From Rugalucina vietnamica (taxonomy: Eukaryota > Mollusca > Bivalvia > Lucinida > Lucinidae), in NCBI GenBank assembly GCA_964017185.1, contig OZ024870.1, forward strand, positions 23,397,621-23,461,620: 64,000 bases of DNA, read 5' to 3'. Positions 15,005-28,100 of the stretch are shown here, piece after piece. Below the pieces are notes generated by a model. That model was not told where the DNA came from. It was given only the letters and a program-made list of their open reading frames with translations, and did not search any database. The translations under genes and the position numbers were made by a program. Each line of letters opens with the position of its first letter. Positions within the stretch are counted from its first letter, which is position 1.

Positions 15005-16937
15005 TGAGCACGTTCGCTATAGTACAAATTTGAGCACAAAAACGCCAAGGGGGCGAATATCGAAAAACGAAAATCGAAATAAAATTCTGTATTTCGATAT
15101 TCAAATTTTTCCAAGTTTTTCTTTCGTAGATGGGTGAAAGTGAGAACCTCCACTGCGAACATGATATTCGCAATGAGCACATTCGCTAAAGTACAAATTT
15201 GAGCACAAAAACGCCAAGGGGGCGAATATCGAAAAACGAAAATCGAAATAAAATTCTGTATTTCGATATTCAAGTTTTTCCAAGTTTTTCTTTCGTAGAT
15301 GGGTGAAAGTGAGAACCTCCACTGCGAACATGATATTCGCAATGAGCACGTTCGCTATAGTACAAATTTGAGCATAAAAACGCCAAGGGGGCGAATATCG
15401 AAAAACGAAAATCGAAATAAAATTCTGTATTTCGATATTGAATTTTTTCCATGTTTTTCTTTCGCAGATGGGTGAAAGTGAGAACCTCCACTGCGAACAT
15501 GATATTCGCAATGAGCACGTTCGCTATTGTACAAATTTGAGCACAAAAACGCCAAGGGGGCGAATATCGAAAAACGAAAATCGAAATAAAATTCTGTATT
15601 TCGATATTCAAATTTTTCCAAGTTTTTCTTTCGTAGATGGTTGAAAGTGAGAACCTCCACTGCGAACATGATATTCGCAATGAGCACGTTCGCTATAGTA
15701 CAAATTTGAGCACAAAAACGCTAAGGGGGCGAATATCGAAAAACGAAAATCGAAATAAAATTCTGTATTTCGATATTCAAGTTTTTCCAAGTTTTTCTTT
15801 CGTAGATGGGTGAAAGTGAGAACCTCCACTGCGAACATGATATTCGCAATGAGCACGTTCGCTATAGTTCAAATTTGAGCACAAAAACTCCAAGGCGGCG
15901 AATATCGAAAAACGAAAATCGAAATAAAATTCTGTATTTCGATATTCAAATTTATCAAAGTTTTTCTTTCGTAGATGGGTGAAAGTGAGAACCTCCACTG
16001 CGAACATGATATTCGCAATGAGCACGTTCGCTATAGGACAAATTTGAGCACAAAAACGCCAAGGGGACGAATATCGAAAAACGAAAATCGAAATAAAATT
16101 CTGTATTTCGATATTTAAATTTTTCCAAGTTTTTCTTTCGTAGATGGGTGAAAGTGAGAACCTCCACTGCGAACATGATATTCGCAATGAGCACGTTCGC
16201 TATAGTACAAATTTGAGCACAAAAACGCCAAGGGGGCGAATATCGAAAAACGAAAATCGAAATAAAATTCTGTATTTCGATATTCAAATTTTTCCAAGTT
16301 TTTCTTTCGTAGATGGATGAAAGTGAGAACCTCCACTGCGAACATGATATTCGCAATGAGCACGTTCGCTATAGTACAAATTTGAGCACAAAAACGCCAA
16401 GGGGGCGAATATCGAAAAACGAAAATCGAAATAAAATTCTGTATTTCGATATTCAAGTTTTTCCAAGTTTTTCTTTCGTAGATGGGTGAAAGTGAGAACC
16501 TCCACTGCGAACATGATATTCGCAATGAGCACGTTCGCTATAGTACAAATTTGAGCACAAAAACGCCAAGGGGGCGAATATCGAAAAACGAAAATCGAAA
16601 TAAAATTCTGTATTTCGATATTGAATTTTTTCCATGTTTTTCTTTCGCAGATGTGTGAAAGTGAGAACCTCCACTGCGAACATGATATTCGCAATGAGCA
16701 CGTTCGCTATTGTACAAATTTGAGCACAAAAACGCCAAGGGGGCGAATATCGAAAAACGAAAATCGAAATAAAATTCTGTATTTCGATATTCAAATTTTT
16801 CCAAGTTTTTCTTTCGTAGATTGATGAAAGTGAGAACATCCACTGCGAACATGATATTCGCAATGAGCACGTTCGCTATAGTACAAATTTGAGCACAAAA
16901 ACGCTAAGGGGGCGAATATCGAAAAACGAAAATCGAA

Positions 16938-17303
16938 CTAACTTATTTTTTGAATATCGAAAAACGAAAAACGAATATCAAACTAACTTTTTTTTTGAAT
17001 ATCGAAAAACGAAAAACGAATATCAAACTAACTTATTTTTTGAATATCGAAAAACGAATATCGAACTAACTTCTTTTTTTTGAATATCGAAAAACGAAAA
17101 ACGAATATCAAACTAAATTATTTTTTGAATATCGAAAAACGAAAAACGAATATCGAACTAACTTCTTTTTTTTGAATATCGAAAAACGAAAAACGAATAT
17201 CAAACTAAATTATTTTTTGAATATCGAAAAACGAAAAACGAATATCGAACTAACTTCTTTTTTTGAATATCGAAAAACGAAAAACGAAAATCGAACTAAC
17301 TTC
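16938..17303. repeat. 45-bp-period array at the satellite edge
   Basis: The motif 'TTGAATATCGAAAAACG' recurs at about 16952, 16997, 17042, 17082, 17127, 17174, 17219 and 17265, giving a period near 45 bp. Units combine that motif with 'AACTAACTT' and a T run. The core is the same as one arm of the 169-bp monomer ('CGAATATCGAAAAACGAAAATCG'-like), so this array looks like a shorter derivative that marks the satellite's right boundary. Confidence 0.85.
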
Positions 17304-17359
17304 TCATTGCTCCAAAAATACCGAAATTACCTTTTTTTAGGTAAAATTTTCAAATTCCA

Positions 17360-17411
17360 GGGGGGGGGGGGGTCCGGACCCCCGGTCCCCCCCCTCTGGA
17401 TCCGCGCATGA
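17360..17411. repeat. G13 run and GC-rich palindrome
   Basis: Thirteen consecutive G residues (17360-17372) lead into the perfect palindrome GGGGGTCCGGACCCCC (17368-17383), then a second C run and 'TCTGGATCCGCGC'. It sits immediately outside the tandem arrays. It could form a hairpin or quadruplex, or be the terminal hairpin of a transposable element; I cannot tell which. Confidence 0.6.
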
Positions 17412-17464
17412 AGATGTCCGGGAAATAGCACAACCATAAACATACTGCATGGCACATAATGAAA

Positions 17465-17695
17465 TGAGCCGCGTCATGACAAAACCGGATTTTTGCCTAT
17501 GCGAAAACAAAGGCACAGATCAGCTTCACTGCGAAAATGATCAGCGCCTTTGTCTTCGCTACTCGGATAGTACAATTTCTCTTCTGCCTAAATCCTAAAT
17601 TTCCAGCTTCTAACCAACTTCTGTAGCTATACGGGCCGGTTTGTGTCGGATCTGGTCGGAAACCCCGAAGACCGGTTTTCTCGCGTCGCGGCTCA
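17465..17695 (-). mobile_element. Hairpin MITE family 2, copy 1
   Basis: The copy has terminal inverted repeats TGAGCCGC.../...GCGGCTCA with 'GAAAACC'-like inner segments. It also contains the partial family hairpin built from 'GCGAAAACAAAGGC' and its complement around CTGATCAGC. This copy reads in the opposite orientation to the next one. About 230 bp, non-coding. Confidence 0.75.
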
Positions 17696-18530
17696 AATAA
17701 TACGAGAGCGCCCTGGTATTCCGAAAACGGCTCGATTTTATACCAGAATGCACGACTTCAAGCACTTAAAATATACTTCTATTTTATGGTGCTAAATTTT
17801 GTTTGTTCATTATGCTTTTAGGACGTCGATTGCAGTCCGATTGGCACAGCTAAAAACTTAAGATATGTGGACAAAGCGGTCAAAAGAGCATGTCGGACTC
17901 TAAAAGAGCATGTGGACTATTATATTTAAATTGTGTACTTTTGAATCATATGCTGACGCCGTTCATGTGCCGATTACACAGTTTTTTTGCGGCCAATAGA
18001 TACTTCATATTTTACTTGGTCAAGAAAAACAATTTTTGTTTGGACAAGTTGTAACTTTGCGTCACCTGTGAAAACATTTTCAAGATTCTACGGCGCGTAT
18101 AATCGAACATTGGATGCAAGGAAAACGTCTCCGCGGGCGTAAATAACGTCGCCGCACTATTTGCAAAATCAACAAACTTGTTGACACAATACACTGTCTA
18201 AAATTAAAAAAAATGCAAGTGAGTCCTAAGAAAAAGAAAAGAAACTGTCATAAACATGGACAAGCAACAAAAGCACTGATCAATTCTGCGTTCACACAAG
18301 TATATCAACCACGTAGTTGCGAAATTCAGATTCCTTTTTACTCCAAAGAATCTAAAGTAAGCCTTATTAGTGCTTTGCGTTCTGGCTCGTGTCTTAATTG
18401 GGTGGAACCTCCACGACAGTGTTTGTCGGACACCGGCCAGGCCCTTAAAACGTAGGATCCTGTCCTGTGCCCGTCATTTCGTTCAGTGAGAGCTTAGGAA
18501 CAACATACATTTACCTTTTTTTTCATCAAA
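17696..18530. other. Upstream region of gene A, no recognised element
   Basis: I see no transposon or coding signal here. An 80-codon frame at 18213-18455 is lysine-rich at its start and matches nothing I recognise. A possible initiator-like TTCAGTG lies near 18481, about 50 bp before the gene A start codon. No convincing TATA box is visible at the expected spacing. Confidence 0.4.
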
Positions 18531-18736
18531 ATGTGGTACCTAAGTACCAGTGCAGTTATGTTCCTCTTAAAAGCATGCGTGGTCGTGTCAATGTTCGCCT
18601 ATGTCGAGATGGGCGAGGACCATAACGATTATGGACCGTACGCATACGATCACGGGCTGCATTACAGACTAGCCCACTGGTACAGAAACGGAGGGGCGAG
18701 TAGCGGAGTATTTGCTGTGGATTCCGACCTCCCATT
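18531..18736 (+). CDS. Gene A exon 1: start codon and signal peptide
   Basis: ATG at 18531 opens a hydrophobic leader ([19 protein letters not shown]...), followed by an acidic, His/Tyr-rich stretch ([14 protein letters not shown]) and ending at the donor CCATT|GTAAGT. The exon is 68 codons plus 2 nt. The start was chosen because it immediately precedes the hydrophobic core. Gene B exon 1 has the same job and the same end phase but is much shorter (29 codons). Confidence 0.8.
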
Positions 18737-19102
18737 GTAAGTTCTATCAAGACTTTTCTTTCAGAAATACGTTCACTCAGTAGACTGACAGTTTATTAAG
18801 TCAGTAACTTTGATAATTGAGCCTGTGCATGAGAAAACCAACAATTTGGGTTTCCGACCAGGTCCAACACAAACCAGGCTGTACAGCCACAGAAGAAAGC
18901 TAGAAGCTTGAAACTTTGGATATAAGTAGAAGAGGAATTGTACTAACCGTGTGGCGAAAACAAAGGCGCTGATCAGCTGTGCAGTTACTGCACAGCTGAT
19001 CTGCGGCGTCTTTGTTTTCGCATATGAAAATTGTTGGTTTTCCCATGCGGCGGCTCAAATCATAAACTTGTTGTTTTTTAGCCTCAGTATAGTATATTGG
19101 AT

Positions 19103-19140
<38 letters not shown>

Positions 19141-22100
19141 CAACAGATATACGCAATCTGATTAAAATCGGATCTTTATTACACATGAAGCGAGATCGGA
19201 TTTTTAATGAAAGTGCAGGTTAGGAAAAAGAGTTGCTGGATGAATCACGTGTATACATAAATTAAATGAGCCGCCTCACGGGAAAATCAACAATCTGCAT
19301 ACGCGAAAACAAAGGAGCCGATCAGCTTCGCAGTAGCTGCGAAGCTGATCAGCGCCTTTGTTTTGGCTGCAAGGAAAGTAAAATATTACTACTTTCTAAA
19401 TCCAAAATTTCGAGCCTCTAGCCATCTGCTGTGCTTGTGCAGCTCGGTTTGTGTCGAACCGTGTCGGAACCAAAATTGTTGGTTTTCTCAGGCACAGGCT
19501 CAATTAATTGTATGATTTTGTTTCAGTGGTTCGTGTTCGTATACCGGTCAATGCAGCAGAACTGTGGAGTATACTGGGCATTTCGGCGTTCCCCGCACGA
19601 GGTACCGTATTCTTAACAATATTTCTTAACGCAAGAGCATCTCCTATGGAATACTACAAAATGCAGAAGTGCGTGGCAAAATATCTGGACAGGAAAAAGA
19701 GCTAAAGCTACTGAGATTGACAGGTTCTTTGAATAACAGTAACTTACCTATACTGTTACCGTAAACAATTGACAGTTTAGAAGATACTGGTATATGGAAC
19801 TAAACTAGACCATTAATATCATCACCATTATCATTGCAACCACATTCACAATCATCCTCATCATCAACAAAATAATTTTCACAATAGAATTCAGTATTGT
19901 TTACCTATTTTATAAAAATTCCTCTTTAAAACATCAATACTTCCTTTGATAGTGTTTATGGTAAGATCAAATACTACATTTACTGTTACAAGTCAATCAT
20001 CTAACTTGGTCTCTTTGATGTTTGAATTTTAACTGGACATGCCACTTCCCAGTAGGACTGCTTTTGTTTTCTGACCACCTGGTTTGCCACACACTTCTGC
20101 ATTTTGTAGTACACTTAATTTTTGTCAAAATAATCCGATTTTTTTGTTCAGTAAAGTTCTATTTTGAGTGTATTCACGTGTCAGCCGCTCGATATCTGGT
20201 AAAGTTGACGTCGGCTTGATATTTCAGATACATGTACATGTACTAACGTAGACGTCTCTGCACAATTTTGAAAAATCTTGTCAATTGACCAATTATTGTG
20301 TATTTAATAATAAGATCAGCAAGGGGAATTCGGAGACATCAGACAGTGAAAGAGCCGCGACGCGAGAAAACCGGTCTTCGGGGTTTCCGACCCGCAGGTC
20401 TGACACAAACCGACCTGTACAAGCACAGAAAAGAGCTAGAAGCTTGAAATTTCGGATTTAAGTAGAAGAGGAATTGTACTATCTGAGTAGCGAAAACAAA
20501 GGCGCTGATCAGCTTCGCGGTTACCGCGAAGCTGATCTGCGCCTTTGTTTTCGCATAGGCAAAAATCCGGTTTTCTCACGATGCGGCTCAAAAATTGGTT
20601 TAGATTTATTGTCTAAAGTAAAGGGGTCAAAGTACCGAAATCGTATATCCTAGCTCATAAACATTACGAAAACATGTCCATGTAATATACAGAGATTTTT
20701 AAAATTGTAAAAAATGAAAAATTTCAGTAGAAAAATTTCAATATTGTTCTTAGTTTTGCTCAAAACATAGATTGTGGGTACACGTTAGAACCGTCTCGCC
20801 GAGGCGGTTCTAACGAGTACCCACAATCTATGTTTTGGAGCAAAAGTAAGAAAAATAGGTATACCCCTGCATACCCCATTTTTGCTATATAATAGTGGGG
20901 TATAAGGGGGTAGTCATTACACGGACATGTTTTCGTGATGAAAATCCAACTAACGTTTAAAACGTTTGGCTCCTATATGATGATAAAAATCCATTCAGTT
21001 CTGTATTCATTTTTATCACATGACGTCGCTATTTTCCAGCGGATAACGTCATGTCATAAAAATCGTATGGCCACACGTGTAATAACACTTTTGCGGGAAT
21101 ACGTAACGTTATTGACGACGTCCGTAACAACAATGTAAATTCTCATTGTAAATATGTCTACTTTGAAGGCGATGAAATCTTATTTAAAAAGTCATATGAT
21201 AAAACGAATCTTACACGAGTGGTCATTTCATATGAAATGACCACTCGTGTAAGATCCTCTTTGTATAATGGTGAGCCTGCCAGTGCCGAAAAGGCCCACT
21301 CACACCACAACGTATTAGTCAACGTATAAAATAATATTCAGTTTGTTGTTGTACGTTGTAATACGCTGTTCATTCAATGTTAAAAGTACTCTCTCATAAC
21401 TTATACAAAGCCTATGCTTAACGCACGGAACGTATTTCTATCGTATGCATAGCTAGAAGTACACTGACATGAAGACCATTCTCTTGTTGTGTTTTTATTT
21501 TACTGTTTCTTTCAACATGAGAAAATCTGTTATTATACTTAAGGAATAAAGAAACGCAACAAATACTTTGGGTTACTAAAAACATGCTTTGTAATGCAAG
21601 TCTGTGGTATAACTAAGCCTCTTATATGAAAACAATATCTAAACGTCAAATTGCAACAGGTTGAGTCACAATGTCGCTTACGTATGCTTAATGGCGTACC
21701 CATAACCACACTGGCCTACAGTAGCTCACCCTGTAACCATGATCAGTAAATGTCAAATTTGAGACCAAAACCAATATTTTGTTTCCAAAACCCCTAAAAG
21801 TGATTGCACATGTAACCATTGATCAGTTGGTAACATTTGGGTATGTTATGGGACGTTTAACGTCACCAACGTCAATCGAAAAAATGAGTCAAAAGCCAGT
21901 AAAATTTCCTTCGGCATGCGTTATATTCAATGAAATGATTATTTACGTAAACATTATGATCTTTGTACTTCAGACGTCCATAAAACGTCCATTTTAACGT
22001 CAAAATCCAATATACTGCATTTTAAAGACTGTCATTATGTTTTTCAAATTTTCTGATTTAAAAAATAATCATTTGCCAAAGTTTGATTACAGAGCGTAAA

Positions 22101-25100
22101 TCGAGTGTTTACTCGAAGCATATAATTCGTTTCGCTCCTTTACATACCGTGATATTCTGTTTAACGAACGTCAAAACAAACGCTCCGATGATCCATTTCT
22201 ACGGTACATGTGACGTCACTGTTGAACAAAAAGCACGTCGTGTCGTATGTTGGTTCGATTTATACCGTTTAGGTACAAATAGCCAAAATCGAATAATTCA
22301 AATGACGTTATTTACTCATTTATCGTTATTGTAAACTTCAGCATTCCGTTATCAAGATTTAACGCAACACTGGACGGCAGCTAAGTAAATAATGATCATA
22401 CTCTTTATTGCACATTATCAAGTCGACGTCACGTAACCCATATGCAAAGAATTTGTCATCTTCCCCTTCGCCCCGTCGTTTACGTCACAATTTGCGTTTT
22501 TCATAGTTTTTGACGTTTTGTCGTTAATTTTGTCAATCAAATGACGTTTTCTCATTTCATCACGTGCAAAAAGCAGTCAGTATGTCATTTCATAAAAAGG
22601 ATTTCATCAATACATCAAATACATACTTAAAATTGAAATTTAGTGTGTTGCGTATTTTAATTCCTTAAGTATATTATTTTCTTCGACTGGCCGGTTTATC
22701 TCTCGTGAGAACTGTTTGTACTTGTATATTTATGGCAGAGTGGTTTCTACTGACTTTAGTTGTTACTAGTGTCTTGCAAAATTTGTGGACATGTCTTATT
22801 TATCTGACTATAATAGATGGGTGTACGAGCACGCTCGGATCGTTGACTGATGAAATGGCGAGGTGAACCTTGCCATTTTATTTGCAGTGTAGGCATCGAA
22901 CCAAAGGTCTGTATGCCACTACATTAACTACATTCCCCCTGCATAAGTGAGGTCATTCAGTAGATCTTTGTCACCTGAGATAGATGTACTTCTGTCTAAG
23001 GATAAAAGGACACAGTTTAAACATTGATGCGGTGTTTTGGAATAATATAGAAATCACCTGTCATGCTCCTGTTTATGAATTTGTTGGATTGTATGTTTTT
23101 AGCTCACCTGAGCCGAAGGCTCACAAGGTGAGCTTATAGGATGGCCATGATCCGGCGTCCGTCCGTCGTCCATCGTCCGTCGTCCACATTTTCAAAGATC
23201 TTCTTCTCTGAAACCGCTTGGCCGATCTAGTTGAAATTTTATGTGAAGCCTCCTTGGGTAGTGGCATTTCAAGTTTGATCGCGAAATCTAGGTCACATGA
23301 CCAAGATGGCCGCCACGCCCATATATGGTTAAAACCACTCAAACATCTTCTTCTCCAGAACCGGTGGGTCGATTACCACGAAACTTGGTATGTAGCATTG
23401 GGGAGTTCAGCCCATCATAGTTTGATAAAATGATGACCCTTGGATGACCTTGACCTATTTAACGGCAATGTCAAATTTGGAAACATAGGCTTTTACATGG
23501 GAAAAAGTAAAAACTATGGATTTTTTGAAAACTATTGCAGCCTGAGGCCTGAAAAGTGGTAAATGATTAATTTAGGTCAAGGTCATCTCTTGACCTTGGC
23601 TTGTCTGTTGTCCATACACACTTTTCAAAGATCTTCTTCTCTGAAACTGCTTGGCCAATCAAAGTGAAATTTTATGTGGAGCATCCAGGGGTAGGGTAAA
23701 CGAAAGTTTGATTGCGAAATCCAGGTCACATGACCAAGATGGCTGCCACGCCCATATCTGGTAAAACCACTCAAAAATCTTCTTCTCCAGAACCGGTGGG
23801 CCGATTTCCACGAAACTTGGTACATGTATGTAGCATCGGGGTCTTCAGCCCATCATAGTTTGATAAAATGATGACCCTTGAATGACCTTGACCTATTTTA
23901 CGGCAAGGTCAAATTTGGAAACATAGGCTTTTACATGGGAAAAAGTGAAAAAGTGAAAACTATGGATTTTTTGAAAACAATTTGCAGCCTGAAGCCTGAA
24001 AAGTGGTAGATGCAAACAACTAATGGAGTAGATGAAGGTATGTGATTAATTTAGGTCAAGGTCATCTCTTGACCTTGACCAGTCTGTCGTCCATATACAC
24101 TTTTCAAAGATCTTCTTCTCTAAAACTGCTTGTCCAATCAAAGTGAAATTTTATGTGGAACATCCATGGGTAGGGGAGACGAAGGTTTGATCGCGAAATC
24201 CAGGTCACATGACCAAGATGGCTGCCACGCCCATATATGGTAAAAACCACTCAAAAATCTTCTTCTCCAGAACCAGCAGGCCGATTTTCATGAAACTTGG
24301 TATGTAGCATTTGGGACTCCAGCCCATCATAGTTTGATCAAATGATGACCATAGGATCACATTGACATATTTTACGGCAATGTCAATTTTGGAAACATAG
24401 GCCTATACATAGGGAAAAAGTGAAAACTATCGCTTTTTTGAAAACTATTGCAGCCTGAGGCCTCAAAAGTGTTAGATGCAAACAACTAATAGAGTAGATG
24501 AAGGTATGTGATTAATTTAGGTCAAGGTCATCTCTTTACCTTGGCCAGTCTGCCATCCATACACACTTTTCAAAGATCTTTTTCTCTGAAACTGCTTGTC
24601 CAATCAAAGTGAATTTTATGTGGAGTGTCCATGGGTAGGGGGAAAGAAAGTTTGATCGCGAAATTTGGGTCACATGACCAAGATGGCCGCCATGCCCAAC
24701 TATGGTAAAAACCACTCAAAAGTCTTCTCCTCCAGAACCGGCTGGCCGATTTTCGTGAAAATGGTATGTAGCATTTGGGACTCCAGCCCATCATAATTTG
24801 TTGAAATGATGACCCTTGGATGACCTTGACCTATTTTACGGCAAGGTCAATTTTGGAAACATAGGCTTTCACATGGAAAAAGGCGAAAACAATGGATATT
24901 TTGGAAACTCTTGCAGCCTGAGACCCGAGGGTTGCTAGATGCAGACAACTAATGGAGTCAATGAAGGTAAGTAATTAATGAAGGCCAAGGTCCTTTCTTG
25001 ACCTTCACCCAAGGTCATTTAAATATCAAAATTAAAATTAAAGTTTTCTCAGAAATCACTGGGTTTGGAAACTATTGCAGCCTGAGACCTGAAACTTTGC

Positions 25101-28100
25101 AGATGACTTATGAAGTCAATAAACGTGTGTGAGTATTCAAGGTCAAGGTCATGTAATGATGACTTTATACTCTAAGATCAGGCTTCAGGTGAGCGTTCTC
25201 AGGACCAATGGTCCTCTGGTTTCAATCTCTAGTCTTCACAAGACTGATATGTTTATATACAGTATCTTGCCATAGAATATCCAGTAAAGGCATGGAAAAT
25301 ATTCTACATGTATTAGCATTGTCAGTGTTGATAGCATCCAAAATACTCTTTTCCTGGAGACAAACTGAAACAAAAATCTGTCTTGATTGTTATCATCCAG
25401 ATTCTCTGATCTGTCTTCCTTTACATCCATTTGAAAAATGATCTGTCGGTAGGGTTATCAATTTTGTGGACACAAGGTGCGCATACAGTTCGTTTATTAA
25501 ACATAGTTGCCCGATAAAATTTTGGCACAATTCTTGCTGAATTAACTATAGTTTAAGGGTGTGTAATTGAAAGATATATGTTTTGCTTTGTAGACGACGT
25601 AAGGCAGAAGCAGAAAAGTGAGAGTTATACAATTTTCTGAAAAATATTTTGTATGGATTGACAGCAATCTTAATTGGGCACGAAATAAATTATGGTTGCT
25701 GCTACAGTATTCCCAAACACAAAGGGCTTTCTCCATCAATGCCAGGGCGCAACGTATCATTTGTTTTATTTTTACAAACAAGAAATCTTCACCTACCCTC
25801 TTTCCAACAACTTCAAAACAGTAATCTGTATTCCAAGCAAGCGGTTGCACGGTGTGCTTTCTCAAATTTCACAAGTTTCCTATTTTTAATTTTAATTGTA
25901 TAAAACACTTGTTTTGTTCTTTATTTCAGAACATTCAATTATAACTGCAGGAAGACAGCCAGCTGCGGTAAGTTAGATTGCCATACCTTCTGGATTCAAG
26001 GTCACAACTTTATAAATCCATTTTTAGTCAAATTAAGAGCTGACACGCTTGCTCATTTAATATAGGGCGCTATTGTGCATGTGTTGTACATTTTTACACT
26101 GAGCCAAATTGTCCCATCGCGAAAAAACATTTGTGAATGAATGTTATGGTAAAGTAAAATATAACAAAAATGACATCTGTATTGAAATAGTCAAAATCAC
26201 AAGTACCAAATAAACATTTTCTTGTTTGTTCTAAAGCAGAAAGGCTTTTATCGCATGTGAAATGTGCATTTTCCAGAGACAAGAATGTCTTCATGGACTG
26301 GTTGCACGCGCGAGTGTGGCACGGGCTACAGAACTCGTGTTGGGCGATGTGACGGGGCTTTATGTAATCGATTGTTGAGGGAGGTTGAACAGTGCAATAC
26401 TGAGAGTTGTGGGAGTGGCAACGGTGGGGGAGGGCCAACAGCAGGACCAACAACGCCTCCACCCCCTCCCCCTACAGAAAGTGAGTAAACGCCAGGATAG
26501 CATGTCCGTGTTATGTATTCATATCCCGTATACCCCACTTTTATAAAGTAAAATAGGTCATGTAGCATTATACACATTCTTTTCATATTTTGCTCCAGAA
26601 TATAGACTGTGGATACCCGCCGGCCTCATCATTCAACGATCTATGTTTTGAGCATAGTTCATAACAAATGTCATTTATTTTGCAGTTTTTGTAAATTGTA
26701 AGTGGCCCCAGGAAAGCACTGACGATTTGTGAGGCTTGGTTAGTGGGGAGGCAATATCCCATATCCCAAAATTAATTTATCTCGTATCCCAAAATAAATT
26801 CCAATAACCCATATCCCAAAATTCCTGAATATCCCATATCCCAAAATAAACAGGGTCAATATCCCATATCCCAAAATAAAAAGGTGGATATCCCGTATCC
26901 CAAAATACCCTCAACAAGCCTCATTTGTATCGTTAATAAACTGGGTCCAGTTGTTCAAAACTAACGACATCATTAGTTTACGATTCGTCAAAATTTCAAA
27001 CATGAGTATAACAAATATATACACTGTTATTTTTGGTTAATAAAAATGGAGAATCCTTTGCCATGGAAAGGATTCTGACAATTTATCAACAAAAATAACT
27101 GTGTATTTGCTTATGTGCGATTAAGTCGGCATTTACATAACGTGTTCAAAGTAATGAACAACTTGACCCTGTCTGTAATTAATTATTGTTAACAATGTGT
27201 ACTTGATTGCAAATATCTCATTTATTCCCACCCATCGTTTCATCATTAGCTAAGTGGAAATGCCTAGCTTGGCGTCTATCTCCAGTAAGTCATCAAAAGA
27301 CCGTTGTTTTACGACTGTAATGTTTAACTTTCAGGCAACGCCTGCGGTTCAGGGCCCTGTGCTAACGGTGGGGCGTGTTCGATTATATTGGCTGCCCCTG
27401 GGTATCAATGTGACTGTGATTTACGACTGTATTGCTTGATTTTCAGGCAACGCCTGCGGCTCATTTCCCTGTGCTAACGGTGGGGAGTGTTCGACTATAA
27501 GTGCTGCCCCTGGGTATCAATGTGACTGTGATTAACGACTGTAATGTTTAACTTTCAGGCATGGCCTGCGGCTCAGGGCCCTGTGCTAACGGTGGGGCGT
27601 GTTCGATTATATTGGCTGCCCCTGGGTATCAATATGACTGTGATTTACGACTGTATTGTTTGACTTTCAGGCAACGCCTGCGGCTCATTTCCCTGTGCTA
27701 ACGGTGGGGCGTGTTCGACTATAAGTGCTGCCCCTGGGTATCAATGTGACTGCACTGGCACTGGTTATGAAGGTTCAAGGTGTACTGATGGTAGGATATT
27801 ATTATTATTATAGATCGCGAAATACTTACTTTTCTCTTAGTACACAAAAATCTAGCTGGGCAGGGTGAACTCATTAGCATGTAAACCTTTCCTGCTGTCA
27901 ACTACCAAGGGAAATAACACAGAATTTCTGTCAAATAAGCCTACTCCGATTAAAAAAGTTATGTCCATGTAGGCCGCGGAAACCGATATACGTGGGTGAT
28001 CCAAGAAGTACATGTACTAGTAATGTGAATACAACTACATTTTAGTAACCAATGCAGATACATTTAAATAATTTGGCATGTTTACACGTGTATATAAGTG

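Larger units (their letters stand above)
1..16937. repeat. 169-bp satellite DNA array, about 100 monomers
   Basis: The landmark 'CCAAGGGGGCG' recurs every 169 bp (for example near 3, 172 and 341) without interruption to about 16937. Monomers differ by scattered point changes and occasional 1-bp indels, such as a lost G near 14038 and 14541 and an extra T near 3288. Each monomer carries an inverted pair GAATATCGAAA / TTTCGATATTC about 29 bp apart. Because 169 is not a multiple of 3, reading frames rotate from monomer to monomer; the many overlapping frames of up to about 195 codons, mostly on the minus strand, are by-products of repetition and not genes. The array begins outside the window. 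A centromeric, heterochromatic or element-internal role cannot be decided from the sequence. Confidence 0.97.

Noticed and set aside
59-16870. About a hundred overlapping reading frames of 68-195 codons, mostly minus strand
   Set aside because: They repeat with the 169-bp satellite and shift frame with each monomer; there are no start or splice signals and no domain.
1-16937. CRISPR-like regular repetition
   Set aside because: Whole 169-bp monomers repeat without unique spacers, and the window is eukaryotic.
18213-18455. 80-codon frame upstream of gene A
   Set aside because: No recognisable domain, signal peptide or counterpart upstream of gene B.
25542-25903. Overlapping frames of 65-107 codons on both strands in gene A intron 2
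   Set aside because: They overlap each other on opposite strands, with no domain and no splice continuity with gene A.
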